Assembly (NCBI GenBank): GCA_017627975.1 | Contig: JAGAFT010000054.1 | Span: 1 to 11,410, forward strand | Reading direction: 5' to 3' | DNA: 11,410 nt | From: Oscillospiraceae bacterium | GTDB lineage: Bacteria; Bacillota_A; Clostridia; Oscillospirales; Oscillospiraceae | In this document: positions 1 to 7,920 of the stretch, piece after piece | How positions within the stretch are numbered: position 1 is the stretch's first letter | Layout: every line of letters starts with the position of its first letter | The notes under the pieces: model-generated | The model's database searches: none | What the model was told of the DNA's origin: nothing | The model's input: the letters and a program-made list of their open reading frames with translations, nothing else | Made by a program: the position numbers and the translations under genes

Positions 1-1383
1 GCCCATGCCGCAGCCGATGACGACCATGATCAGGGTGGACACGATCGGGGTGCTGAAGAACTTCGCAGCGCCGGTCAGATCCTCGTGGGTCTTTCCTTCC
101 GGAGTGAGGAGCTCAGCAAACAGGTAACGGCAGAGACGGGTTGCAGAGTCAAGGGAAGTCAGAGCGAAGACGGAGACAGCCAGGGTGAACAGGTTGTAGA
201 TCACCGGATAGCTCTTCTCGCCTGCGAAGGACGCAAACATGGTGGCAATACCACCGGCGAAGATCGTGGGAGGAGCGCTCAGCTGGAATCTGTCGCCGCC
301 GCCGGCGGAGGTCTGGCTCCACACGACCATGATGGCGATCAGGGAGATGACGCCGAGAGCGGACTCAATGACCATGGAGCCGTAGCCGATGATCTGGGCA
401 TCCTTCTCGTTGTTGATCTGCTTGGAAGAAGTACCGGAGCTGATCAGGGAGTGGAAGCCGGAGCATGCGCCGCAGGCAACCGTGATGAACAGGAACGGGA
501 AGAGCGGCTGGCCGGCCGGGTTCTTCCATCCGTAGAAGGCGGGGCCTTCCATGGTGGCAGCGCCGGTGAAGGAGGCGCCGACAATGGCGATGACCGCAAT
601 GATCATCATTGCATAGAGCAGGAAGGAGCTCAGGTAGTCACGCGGCTGGAGCAGAATCCAGACCGGAAGCAGAGAAGCAACCGTGACGTACACAGCAATG
701 AAGAGCACCCAGAAGGTACGGCTGAAGTGCAGGCCGATGTGCTGACCGAGGAAGACGATCGCGACAATGCCGAGAATGCCGACGACGGTGGCAGGGCCGA
801 TCTTGGCGTTCTTGCGATACACGAAGAAGCCGAAGATTGCAGCAATGACGATGAACAGGATGGAGGTCATTGCCGTGGAGCCGTTGGCCGCATAGGTCGG
901 GGCAGCGGGATCAACCGACACAAAGGTGCCTGCGACAACCGCCGTGAAGGAGGCGATGACGAGGATCAGAACCGCCAGAGCAAAGATGATGAAGAGGCGC
1001 TGGGACTTGACACCCATGGAGTCCTTCATGATCTCACCGACGGATCCGCCGTTGTGACGGATGGAGGCGAACAGGGCGCCGAAGTCATGCATGGCACCGA
1101 AGAAGATACCACCGAGGACGCACCACAGGAAAACAGGCACCCAGCCAAAGACTGCAGCCTGGATCGGTCCGTTAATCGGGCCTGCGCCGGCGATGGAAGA
1201 GAAGTGGTGACCCATCAGAACAGCCGGGTTGGCGGGGACGAAGTCCTTGCCATCATAGCTGGTGTGGGCCGGGGTTTCGCGATTGGGGTCTACGCCCCAC
1301 TGCTTAGCCAGCCAGCTGCCGTAGAACACGTAGCCGAGAGCAAGCAGCACGATCGCGACGACGAGGATAAGTAATGCGCTCAC
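1..1383 (-). CDS. cstA: Carbon starvation protein CstA family transporter (C-terminus beyond window)
   Basis: Polytopic membrane protein of the CstA family, which imports peptides or pyruvate during carbon limitation. Reading the minus strand from a GTG at 1383 gives 461 uninterrupted codons to the window edge. The start is supported by AAGGAG (complement of 1392-1397) eight bases upstream. The N-terminus is a hydrophobic helix (residues 2-20, SALLILVVAIVLLALGYVF), followed by the family signature MGHHFSSIAGAGPI at residues 57-70, and many further hydrophobic segments. Other recognisable family stretches are SGFHSLISSGTSSKQI and FALTSLDSATRL in the second half. E. coli CstA is about 700 residues, but many Firmicutes members are shorter, so little may be missing. 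It lies 67 bases after the unknown gene at 1451-1972 on the same strand, with no obvious terminator between them, so the two may be co-transcribed. The substrate (peptide or pyruvate) cannot be decided from sequence. Confidence 0.95.
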   Translation of the reverse strand, partial: MSALLILVVAIVLLALGYVFYGSWLAKQWGVDPNRETPAHTSYDGKDFVPANPAVLMGHHFSSIAGAGPINGPIQAAVFGWVPVFLWCVLGGIFFGAMHDFGALFASIRHNGGSVGEIMKDSMGVKSQRLFIIFALAVLILVIASFTAVVAGTFVSVDPAAPTYAANGSTAMTSILFIVIAAIFGFFVYRKNAKIGPATVVGILGIVAIVFLGQHIGLHFSRTFWVLFIAVYVTVASLLPVWILLQPRDYLSSFLLYAMMIIAVIAIVGASFTGAATMEGPAFYGWKNPAGQPLFPFLFITVACGACSGFHSLISSGTSSKQINNEKDAQIIGYGSMVIESALGVISLIAIMVVWSQTSAGGGDRFQLSAPPTIFAGGIATMFASFAGEKSYPVIYNLFTLAVSVFALTSLDSATRLCRYLFAELLTPEGKTHEDLTGAAKFFSTPIVSTLIMVVIGCGMG

Positions 1384-1406
1384 ACTTTTCACTCCTTAGA
1401 TGAAAA

Positions 1407-1427
1407 ATATAGTTTTTATCACTATAT
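1407..1427. promoter_or_regulatory. Inverted repeat just upstream of cstA
   Basis: Perfect 7-base arms ATATAGT and ACTATAT are separated by seven bases. The repeat lies in the 67-base gap before cstA, ten bases beyond its ribosome binding site. It could be an operator or an RNA hairpin near the start codon. The minus strand reads TATAGT here, which would do as a -10, but there is no good -35 at the right distance. Function is not established. Confidence 0.4.
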
Positions 1428-1450
1428 GCCGTTTGAGTCTCGGGTCTTGC

Positions 1451-1972
1451 TTAGGCTCTCGCAGCAAATAGCTTCTTGAAATAGGGGACCAGCTCGTGAC
1501 CTTCTTTGTTGGTCACGGTTTTTTCCGTCCCGAGGTCCAGAATACCGGCAAGCAGATTGCTGTAACCGTGCAGGCCGAACTTATAGCTTTTGGTCCGGCT
1601 TTTCTTATGGATCACGGCTTCGGTTTCCGGGCTTACCGTATCGGCGATGAAGATCACCTTCACGTTGGTGCACTGGTGCTCGCCATGGGGTTTCACCCTC
1701 GGCATTCCGTCCTGCCAAGCCCATTCCAAACAGGCCTCCGCTTCTTGCGGTGTAAACGAATCCGCCGCAAAGACATAGGCGTATTCGTTCTTCTCGTTGC
1801 CCCACATCTTCACGCTCTTGGTCAGCCAGTAGCGCTCATCCCGGGAGGCATAATCGGCCCGGAACGCAATCGGCAGTTCTGTTTTGAGCTCCGCCGGATT
1901 GTCGTGAATGGAGTAGTAGGCGCTGTAAGAATCCTTCAGGATATCAAGGAATGTCAAACGTGGAATTGCCAT
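1451..1972 (-). CDS. Conserved-looking soluble protein of unknown function, 173 aa
   Basis: I do not recognise this family. The product begins MAIPRLTFLDILKDSYSAYY and is acidic/basic mixed and soluble. It has no signal peptide, no membrane segment and only two cysteines. The C-terminal third has a regular alternation of hydrophobic and charged residues (KVIFIADTV, YKFGLHGYSNLLAGILDLGT, ELVPYFKKLF), which suggests an alpha/beta fold. The ATG at 1972 is chosen over the longer reading from 2053 because AGGAAGGG lies seven bases upstream, and because the longer start would fall inside the promoter -35 at 2048-2053. It is the first gene behind a good promoter with a cre-like operator and sits directly upstream of cstA, so a role in carbon or energy limitation is possible, from context only. 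Confidence 0.8.
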   Translation of the reverse strand: MAIPRLTFLDILKDSYSAYYSIHDNPAELKTELPIAFRADYASRDERYWLTKSVKMWGNEKNEYAYVFAADSFTPQEAEACLEWAWQDGMPRVKPHGEHQCTNVKVIFIADTVSPETEAVIHKKSRTKSYKFGLHGYSNLLAGILDLGTEKTVTNKEGHELVPYFKKLFAARA

Positions 1973-1991
1973 TAGGAACCCTTCCTGTACA

Positions 1992-2009
1992 GGTGGAAAC
2001 GTTCCCACC
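1992..2009. promoter_or_regulatory. cre / LacI-family-type operator
   Basis: The 18-base near-palindrome GGTGGAAACGTTCCCACC matches its own reverse complement at 16 of 18 positions. Its core TGGAAACGTTCCCA fits every fixed base of the Gram-positive catabolite-responsive element TGNAANCGNTNNCA. It lies just downstream of the predicted transcription start (about 2018, minus strand) and 20 bases upstream of the ATG at 1972, a position where a bound CcpA or other LacI-family protein would block transcription. The sequence match is direct; the identity of the regulator is inferred. Confidence 0.65.
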
Positions 2010-2024
2010 CTGAATACATGCTGT

Positions 2025-2053
2025 ACTATAACGCAATCATCAAAAAAAATCAA
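2025..2053 (-). promoter_or_regulatory. Sigma-A-type promoter for the 1451-1972 gene (and perhaps cstA)
   Basis: On the minus strand TTGATT (2053-2048) and TATAGT (2030-2025) are separated by exactly 17 bases, each one mismatch or so from consensus, in an AT-rich stretch. The predicted start of transcription is near 2018, immediately before the cre-like operator. Confidence 0.7.
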
Positions 2054-2136
2054 TAGTTTATTTAAAAAATCTTTACAATTTCGGCTTCGCTTGTGCTAAG
2101 CTTTCCGATGTTCCCGCAGAATCCGGTGTTTCTCTG

Positions 2137-2165
2137 TTTACAAGCCGCAATTTGTGGGTTATGAT
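2137..2165 (+). promoter_or_regulatory. Sigma-A-type promoter for the RNA methyltransferase gene
   Basis: TTTACA (2137-2142), a 17-base spacer and TATGAT (2160-2165) form a near-consensus promoter. Transcription would start about 2172, so the coding sequence must begin downstream; this supports the start at 2218 over the in-frame ATG at 2152. Confidence 0.7.
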
Positions 2166-2173
2166 AAGAATTA

Positions 2174-2188
2174 AGGCGTTTTTCGCCT
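2174..2188 (+). other. Short hairpin at the 5' end of the methyltransferase mRNA
   Basis: AGGCG-TTTTT-CGCCT forms a five-base-pair stem with a five-base loop, starting about two bases after the predicted transcription start. It may simply protect the 5' end of the transcript; it is too short to argue for more. Confidence 0.3.
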
Positions 2189-2217
2189 CAAACTACTCCA
2201 AAGTGAGACTATTTATT

Positions 2218-3342
2218 ATGAACGATCATCTGCAGTTTCAATATTCTGTTCCCTGCCTCTTCGGCGTCGAAGGGCTTGTTGCCGATGAACTTCGGCGCAT
2301 GAACCTCTCCGAGGTCCGCGCCGAGGACGGACGTGTGCTTTTCATCGGCAGTCTCGCTGACTGTGCCGCGGTAAACCTCTCCCTGCGCTGCGGTGAGCGC
2401 GTGCTGATGGAGATCGGGTCTTTTCCCGCCGTGAGCTTTGACGCGCTCTTTGAAGGCACCCGCGCCCTTCCGTGGGAGAATATCCTCCCCCGGGACGCGG
2501 CCTTCCCCGTTACCGGCTACAGCCTGGATTCCACGCTTTTCTCTGTCCCGGACTGTCAGCGCATCATCAAAAAAGCCGTCGTGGAACGCCTGAAGTCCCG
2601 TTACCATCTGGAGCTTTTTCCGGAGAGCGGCGCGGAGTACAAGATCCGTTTCTCGATTCGGAAGGATCAGGCCACGCTCTACCTCGACACCTCCGGTACC
2701 GCGCTGCACAAGCGCGGCTACCGTCCGGCTCATACCGAGGCCGCCTTGCGCGAGACGTTGGCCGCCGCGATGGTAAAGCTCGCCCGCTATCGCGGGAAGG
2801 GCGACTTCTGCGATCCCTTCTGCGGCAGCGGAACCATTGCCATCGAAGCGGCTCTCGCCGCGCTGAACCGCGCCCCCGGGCTTTACCGCAGCTTTTCGGC
2901 GGAGAACTGGGCCTTTTTCGATCCCGCCCTCTGGCAACAGGCCAGAGCCGCCGCCATCGCGGCGGAATATACGGGAGAATACCATATTTTCGCCTCGGAT
3001 ATCGACCCGCGTGCCGTTCAGATCGCCCGGGAAAATGCCGTCCGGGCCGGTGTCGATCATCTGATCGAATTCTCCATCGCGGATGCCTGCCGCTTTGCCC
3101 GTCAGACCGAGCGCGGTGTCATCGTTACCAATCCGCCCTATGGGGAGCGTCTTCTGGATCAGAAGCAGGCCGAAGAGCTCTATCGCGGCTTCGGCGCCGC
3201 CATGTCCGGGCTTTCGAACTGGTCGCTTTATGTGCTCTCGTCTCATACGGAGTTTGAGCGCTGCTTCGGCAGGACCGCGGACAAAAAACGCAAGCTCTAC
3301 AACGGCATGATCAAGTGCGACCTCTTCATGTACTATAAGTAA
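2218..3342 (+). CDS. THUMP-domain class I SAM-dependent RNA guanine-N2 methyltransferase (RlmL/YpsC-like)
   Basis: Predicted RNA methyltransferase of the COG0116 type, related to the N-terminal half of E. coli RlmL (23S rRNA m2G2445) and to Bacillus YpsC. From the ATG at 2218 it has 374 residues, the usual length for the single-methyltransferase Firmicutes form. The N-terminal part (about 1-150) is the ferredoxin-like/THUMP RNA-binding region. The catalytic Rossmann domain follows, with SAM motif I DFCDPFCGSGT at 196-206, an acidic motif-II region (FASDIDPRAVQIA) and the amino-methyltransferase motif IV NPPY at 305-308. The ribosome binding site is weak (AAAGTGAG, about a dozen bases upstream), but translation from further upstream is unlikely because it precedes the predicted transcription start. 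It is followed by a lipid kinase gene after 51 bases. The exact target nucleotide is not proven by sequence. Confidence 0.92.
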   Translation: MNDHLQFQYSVPCLFGVEGLVADELRRMNLSEVRAEDGRVLFIGSLADCAAVNLSLRCGERVLMEIGSFPAVSFDALFEGTRALPWENILPRDAAFPVTGYSLDSTLFSVPDCQRIIKKAVVERLKSRYHLELFPESGAEYKIRFSIRKDQATLYLDTSGTALHKRGYRPAHTEAALRETLAAAMVKLARYRGKGDFCDPFCGSGTIAIEAALAALNRAPGLYRSFSAENWAFFDPALWQQARAAAIAAEYTGEYHIFASDIDPRAVQIARENAVRAGVDHLIEFSIADACRFARQTERGVIVTNPPYGERLLDQKQAEELYRGFGAAMSGLSNWSLYVLSSHTEFERCFGRTADKKRKLYNGMIKCDLFMYYK

Positions 3343-3393
3343 TCCCCGCTTTTTACTGCATAATAATATAATTGTAAGAAGGCGAGTCAGACC

Positions 3394-4326
3394 TTGAAAC
3401 ATCTGTTCATTGTCAACCCCATCGCCGGAGGCCGGGACGCCTCCGGGGACCTCCTTGGACGCGTGCAGCGGGCCTTTCACCATCGCACGGATCCCTGGGA
3501 GCTCTACGTCACCAAAGCCCCCCGCGATGCCACCGAGAAAATCCGCCGGGAGGCCGCCTCCGGGGAAGCGCTCCGTGTCTATGCCTGCGGCGGCGACGGA
3601 ACCTTCAACGAATGTGTCTGCGGCGCCGCCCTGCTGCCGAACGTCGCGGTCTGCCCCTTTCCCACCGGCACGGGGAACGACTTCTGCCGGATGTTCGGGC
3701 CGGACGCCGCGCTTTTCCGGGATCTGGACGCTCTGCTCGACGGAGAGGTCCGGGAGATCGACCTTATCTCCTGCAACGGCAGCTACAGCGCCAACATCTG
3801 TTCGGTCGGGATCGACGCCCGCATCGGCACCGAAGTCCACCGCTACTCCTCTCTGCCGCTGGTCGGCGGAGCCGGAGCCTATGTGCTCTCCGCCGTCATA
3901 AACGCTATCAAGGGCATTGCCACCGGGATGCATGTCCGCTGCGGCAGCTATGATTCCCACGAGAAATATTCGCTGATCTGCGCCTGCAACGGCCGCTTTT
4001 ACGGAGGGGGCTTCAACCCCTCCCCCACCGCCATGCTGGACGACGGTCTGCTGGATATTTTTATTGTAAAGAAGGTCTCGCTCCTTACCTTCGCCCGCTG
4101 CATCGGGAAATATGCCGCCGGCCACGCGGACGACTTTCCGCAGTTCATCACGCACCTGCGCGATACGGAGCTCTCCATCGAGTTTGACCGTGAGGATGTC
4201 GTCAACCTGGACGGAGAAGGGCTCCGGGCGAAATCCGTGAACATGAAGCTCATCCCGAAAGGCCTGAAGCTGATCGTGCCGAAGGGCCTCGGCCGCGGTA
4301 CCGCAGTTCCGCCTTTGACTATGTAA
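3394..4326 (+). CDS. Diacylglycerol/lipid kinase family protein (DgkB/YegS-like)
   Basis: Soluble ATP-dependent lipid kinase of the DAGK catalytic-domain family. Members phosphorylate diacylglycerol for return to phosphatidic acid and lipoteichoic-acid-linked turnover, or phosphorylate related lipids. The 310-residue length is typical. Visible motifs are NPIAGG at 8-13, the nucleotide-binding loop GGDGTFNE at 66-73 and PTGTGNDF at 90-97. The C-terminal beta-sandwich region follows, including NGRFYGGGFNPSP and the DDGLLDIFIVKK segment. The start is a TTG at 3394 preceded by AGAAGGCGAG; no better in-frame start is near, and MKHLFIVNP is a normal N-terminus for the family. An AT-rich TATAAT (3367-3372) lies in the 51-base gap after the methyltransferase gene, but with no good -35, so co-transcription is as likely as a private promoter. 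Confidence 0.93.
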   Translation: MKHLFIVNPIAGGRDASGDLLGRVQRAFHHRTDPWELYVTKAPRDATEKIRREAASGEALRVYACGGDGTFNECVCGAALLPNVAVCPFPTGTGNDFCRMFGPDAALFRDLDALLDGEVREIDLISCNGSYSANICSVGIDARIGTEVHRYSSLPLVGGAGAYVLSAVINAIKGIATGMHVRCGSYDSHEKYSLICACNGRFYGGGFNPSPTAMLDDGLLDIFIVKKVSLLTFARCIGKYAAGHADDFPQFITHLRDTELSIEFDREDVVNLDGEGLRAKSVNMKLIPKGLKLIVPKGLGRGTAVPPLTM

Positions 4327-4353
4327 CGTAACAAAAAATTTATATTTCGGGTA

Positions 4354-4381
4354 TTGCAAAAAAAGAAAAGTGTGGTATTAT
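4354..4381 (+). promoter_or_regulatory. Sigma-A-type promoter of groES-groEL
   Basis: TTGCAA (4354-4359), a 16-base spacer and TATTAT (4376-4381) form a housekeeping promoter. Transcription would begin near 4388, inside the CIRCE operator, the standard arrangement for HrcA repression. Confidence 0.75.
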
Positions 4382-4382
4382 T

Positions 4383-4423
4383 AGCATCGTTAGCACTCAG
4401 GTATTTTGAGTGCTAACGATGCT
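4383..4423. promoter_or_regulatory. CIRCE operator (HrcA binding site), with extended arms
   Basis: The classical CIRCE sequence TTAGCACTC-N9-GAGTGCTAA is present without a mismatch (4390-4398 and 4408-4416). The symmetry continues outward for seven more bases per side, giving perfect 16-base arms (4383-4398 and 4408-4423) around the spacer AGGTATTTT. HrcA bound here blocks groE transcription; heat or unfolded protein relieves it because HrcA needs GroEL to fold. As RNA the same sequence forms a strong hairpin in the groES leader. Confidence 0.97.
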
Positions 4424-4458
4424 GATTTATGTAATCTATTTTCATGGAGGTTAAGAAT

Positions 4459-6388
<1,930 letters not shown>

Positions 6389-6444
6389 TCGGAGCTTCTC
6401 CGTCCCCCGCGCCCGGAACGGGCGTAAATCCGCAGCATGGATCC

Positions 6445-6481
6445 AAGCCGGATAGAGCCCTGGCGGCTCTATCCGGCTTTT
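6445..6481 (+). terminator. Rho-independent terminator of the groE operon
   Basis: A perfect 15-base-pair stem (6445-6459 with 6465-6479) with loop CTGGC is followed by a short T run. It lies 57 bases after the groEL stop. A smaller stem CGCCCG-GAA-CGGGCG (6410-6424) precedes it. Confidence 0.9.
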
Positions 6482-6583
6482 AAAAAAGGACCGGACGCAG
6501 AGGAGACCCTGCGCGCCGGAAGACGATCGCCGGGGGGCGGGAAGCCGTCCCGGCCGCGCCGATAAAAAAAGGAGGACCTACCC

Positions 6584-7510
6584 ATGAGTGAAACCAACAC
6601 CCCGCGTCCTTCGGATGCAAACGCCATTACCCGCCGGTATCTGGATTCCATTCTGATCGAGGAGCGGCTGATCGACGCGCAAACCGCCTCCCTGGAGACG
6701 GAGATCTTCGGCACACCCTTCCGCACGCCGATCATGATGCCCGCGTTCTCGCACCTGTACCGCTATGCCAAGGATCGCAACGCGATGCTGGAGTATACCC
6801 TGGCCGCCAGGAAGCTCGGCGCGCTGAACTGGGTCGGCATGGGGGAAAACGAGACGATCGGTCCGATTCTGGACACCGGGATCCCCACCGTCCGGGTGAT
6901 CAAGCCCTACGCGGACCGGGATAAGATCTTCGATCAGATCGCCTTCTCCGAAGCCCACGGCGCCTTCGCCCTGGGCCTCGATATCGACCACATCTTCGGC
7001 GCGGACGGCGAGTACGACCTGGTATTCGGCGAGCGGATGACCCGGCAGACCACAAGGGATCTGCGGGAGTATGCGGAGGCGACGAAGCTGCCCTTCATCA
7101 TCAAGGGCGTGCTCAGCGTGTCCGACGCGCTGAAAAGCGTGGAGTGCGGCGCCCGGGGCATCCTGGTCAGTCACCACCACGGCAGGATGCCCTTCGCCCT
7201 GCCGCCGCTGATGGTCCTGCCGGAGATCTGCCGGGCGGTCCGGGACGTGGACGGCTTTGAAGTGTTCGTCGACTGCGGGATCGCCTCCGGGGCGGACGTT
7301 TTCAAGACCCTGGCCCTGGGCGCAAAGGCGGTCGGGGTCGGCCGGGCCATGATGCCCTCCCTCCTGGAGCAGGGAACCGACGGGGTCGTTCGCTGTGTGA
7401 CCGGCATGAACCAGGAGCTGCGGACTCTGATGAACTATACCGGCTGCGCAGACACCTCCCGGATCCGGCCGGAGCTGCTGTGGAAGGACGGAAAGCCCAT
7501 GACCGTCTGA
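6584..7510 (+). CDS. FMN-dependent alpha-hydroxy-acid dehydrogenase/oxidase family protein
   Basis: TIM-barrel flavoenzyme of the glycolate oxidase / lactate oxidase / L-lactate dehydrogenase family, predicted to oxidise a 2-hydroxy acid with FMN in the cytoplasm. The product has 308 residues, shorter than the 350-390 usual for characterised members. The FMN-binding lysine lies in FIIKGV (K174). The active-site His-Arg segment is SHHHGR at 196-201, where the family norm is SNHGGR. The phosphate-binding segments DCGIASGADV (230-239) and GVGRAMM (251-257) are clear. GGAGGA seven bases before the ATG at 6584 fixes the start. The gene is isolated between the groE terminator and its own terminator, so it is probably a single-gene unit. 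The substrate is unknown, and the changed active-site loop argues against assuming lactate or glycolate. Confidence 0.88.
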   Translation: MSETNTPRPSDANAITRRYLDSILIEERLIDAQTASLETEIFGTPFRTPIMMPAFSHLYRYAKDRNAMLEYTLAARKLGALNWVGMGENETIGPILDTGIPTVRVIKPYADRDKIFDQIAFSEAHGAFALGLDIDHIFGADGEYDLVFGERMTRQTTRDLREYAEATKLPFIIKGVLSVSDALKSVECGARGILVSHHHGRMPFALPPLMVLPEICRAVRDVDGFEVFVDCGIASGADVFKTLALGAKAVGVGRAMMPSLLEQGTDGVVRCVTGMNQELRTLMNYTGCADTSRIRPELLWKDGKPMTV

Positions 7511-7563
7511 GCGGCGGGAAAAATCCCTTGGGATCGCCGATCCTCTTTGCGAAAAAACGATCG

Positions 7564-7597
7564 CCGGGGGAAGGCCAATGGCCTTCCCCCGGTCTTT
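7564..7597 (+). terminator. Terminator of the FMN-enzyme gene
   Basis: A perfect 13-base-pair GC-rich stem (7564-7576 with 7580-7592) with loop AAT is followed by TCTTTG. It lies 53 bases after the stop at 7510, in the gap between two converging transcripts. Confidence 0.8.
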
Positions 7598-7613
7598 GTA
7601 TCCCCGAAACACC

Positions 7614-7644
7614 GCGGGCCGATACGCTGTGCGCATCGGCCCGC
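7614..7644 (-). terminator. Terminator at the end of the minus-strand envelope cluster
   Basis: Ten-base-pair arms GCGGGCCGAT and ATCGGCCCGC enclose an 11-base loop. The stem begins five bases after the stop of the 69-residue gene. The T tract on the minus strand is poor (GGTGTTT), and on the plus strand CTTTGCTT follows, so it may act in both directions between the converging genes. Confidence 0.6.
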
Positions 7645-7649
7645 TTTGC

Positions 7650-7859
7650 TTATTTCTCGTCCTTTTCGCTCTTTTTCCTCTCGGCAATGTAGGTACCGGC
7701 AAGCACGCCCAACAGAATGGCGATACCCGGCGCGGTGATCAGTGCCTGGAAAAAGCTCACGTTTTCGCGCACGAGGCAGTAGACCAGCCCATACACCACC
7801 CAGGCGACGAGCCCGTACACGATCGTATGGAAAAGCGCCTTTTTCTTTTTATCTTCCAT
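7650..7859 (-). CDS. Small membrane protein of unknown function, 69 aa
   Basis: Family not recognised. The product has a lysine-rich N-terminus (MEDKKKKALF), two hydrophobic helices (about residues 12-30 and 37-58) and a highly charged C-terminus (ERKKSEKDEK). This predicts a two-span protein with both ends in the cytoplasm. AAAGGAGGGG (complement of 7866-7875) is a strong ribosome binding site six bases before the ATG. It follows the thioredoxin-fusion gene by 61 bases with no clear terminator between, so it is probably the last gene of that transcript. The mirrored repeat CACACTGTG in the gap is of unknown meaning. Confidence 0.75.
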   Translation of the reverse strand: MEDKKKKALFHTIVYGLVAWVVYGLVYCLVRENVSFFQALITAPGIAILLGVLAGTYIAERKKSEKDEK

Positions 7860-7920
7860 TTGTCACCCCTCCTTTCCTATCGAACAAGAGTTTTTCACAC
7901 TGTGCCCTTTTCGCCGACGC

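Noticed and set aside
85..1374. Long plus-strand open frame of 429 codons opposite cstA
   Set aside because: Its translation is a low-complexity, Gly/Asp/Glu/Ala-rich string with no domain pattern, while the opposite strand encodes the complete CstA signatures with a proper ribosome binding site.
2209..4359. Minus-strand open frame of 716 codons spanning the methyltransferase and lipid kinase genes
   Set aside because: It is antisense to two clearly recognisable genes, has no ribosome binding site and no domain; long antisense frames are expected in GC-rich sequence.
6578..7702. Minus-strand 374-codon frame opposite the FMN enzyme
   Set aside because: It runs across two terminator hairpins and has no recognisable domain; the plus-strand frame has the full FMN-enzyme motif set.
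7895..7905. CACACTGTG upstream of the 69-residue gene, considered as a third copy of the TGTGACAG element
   Set aside because: It lacks the TGTGACAG core and a TANNNT hexamer 21 bases downstream, so it does not fit the shared promoter pattern.
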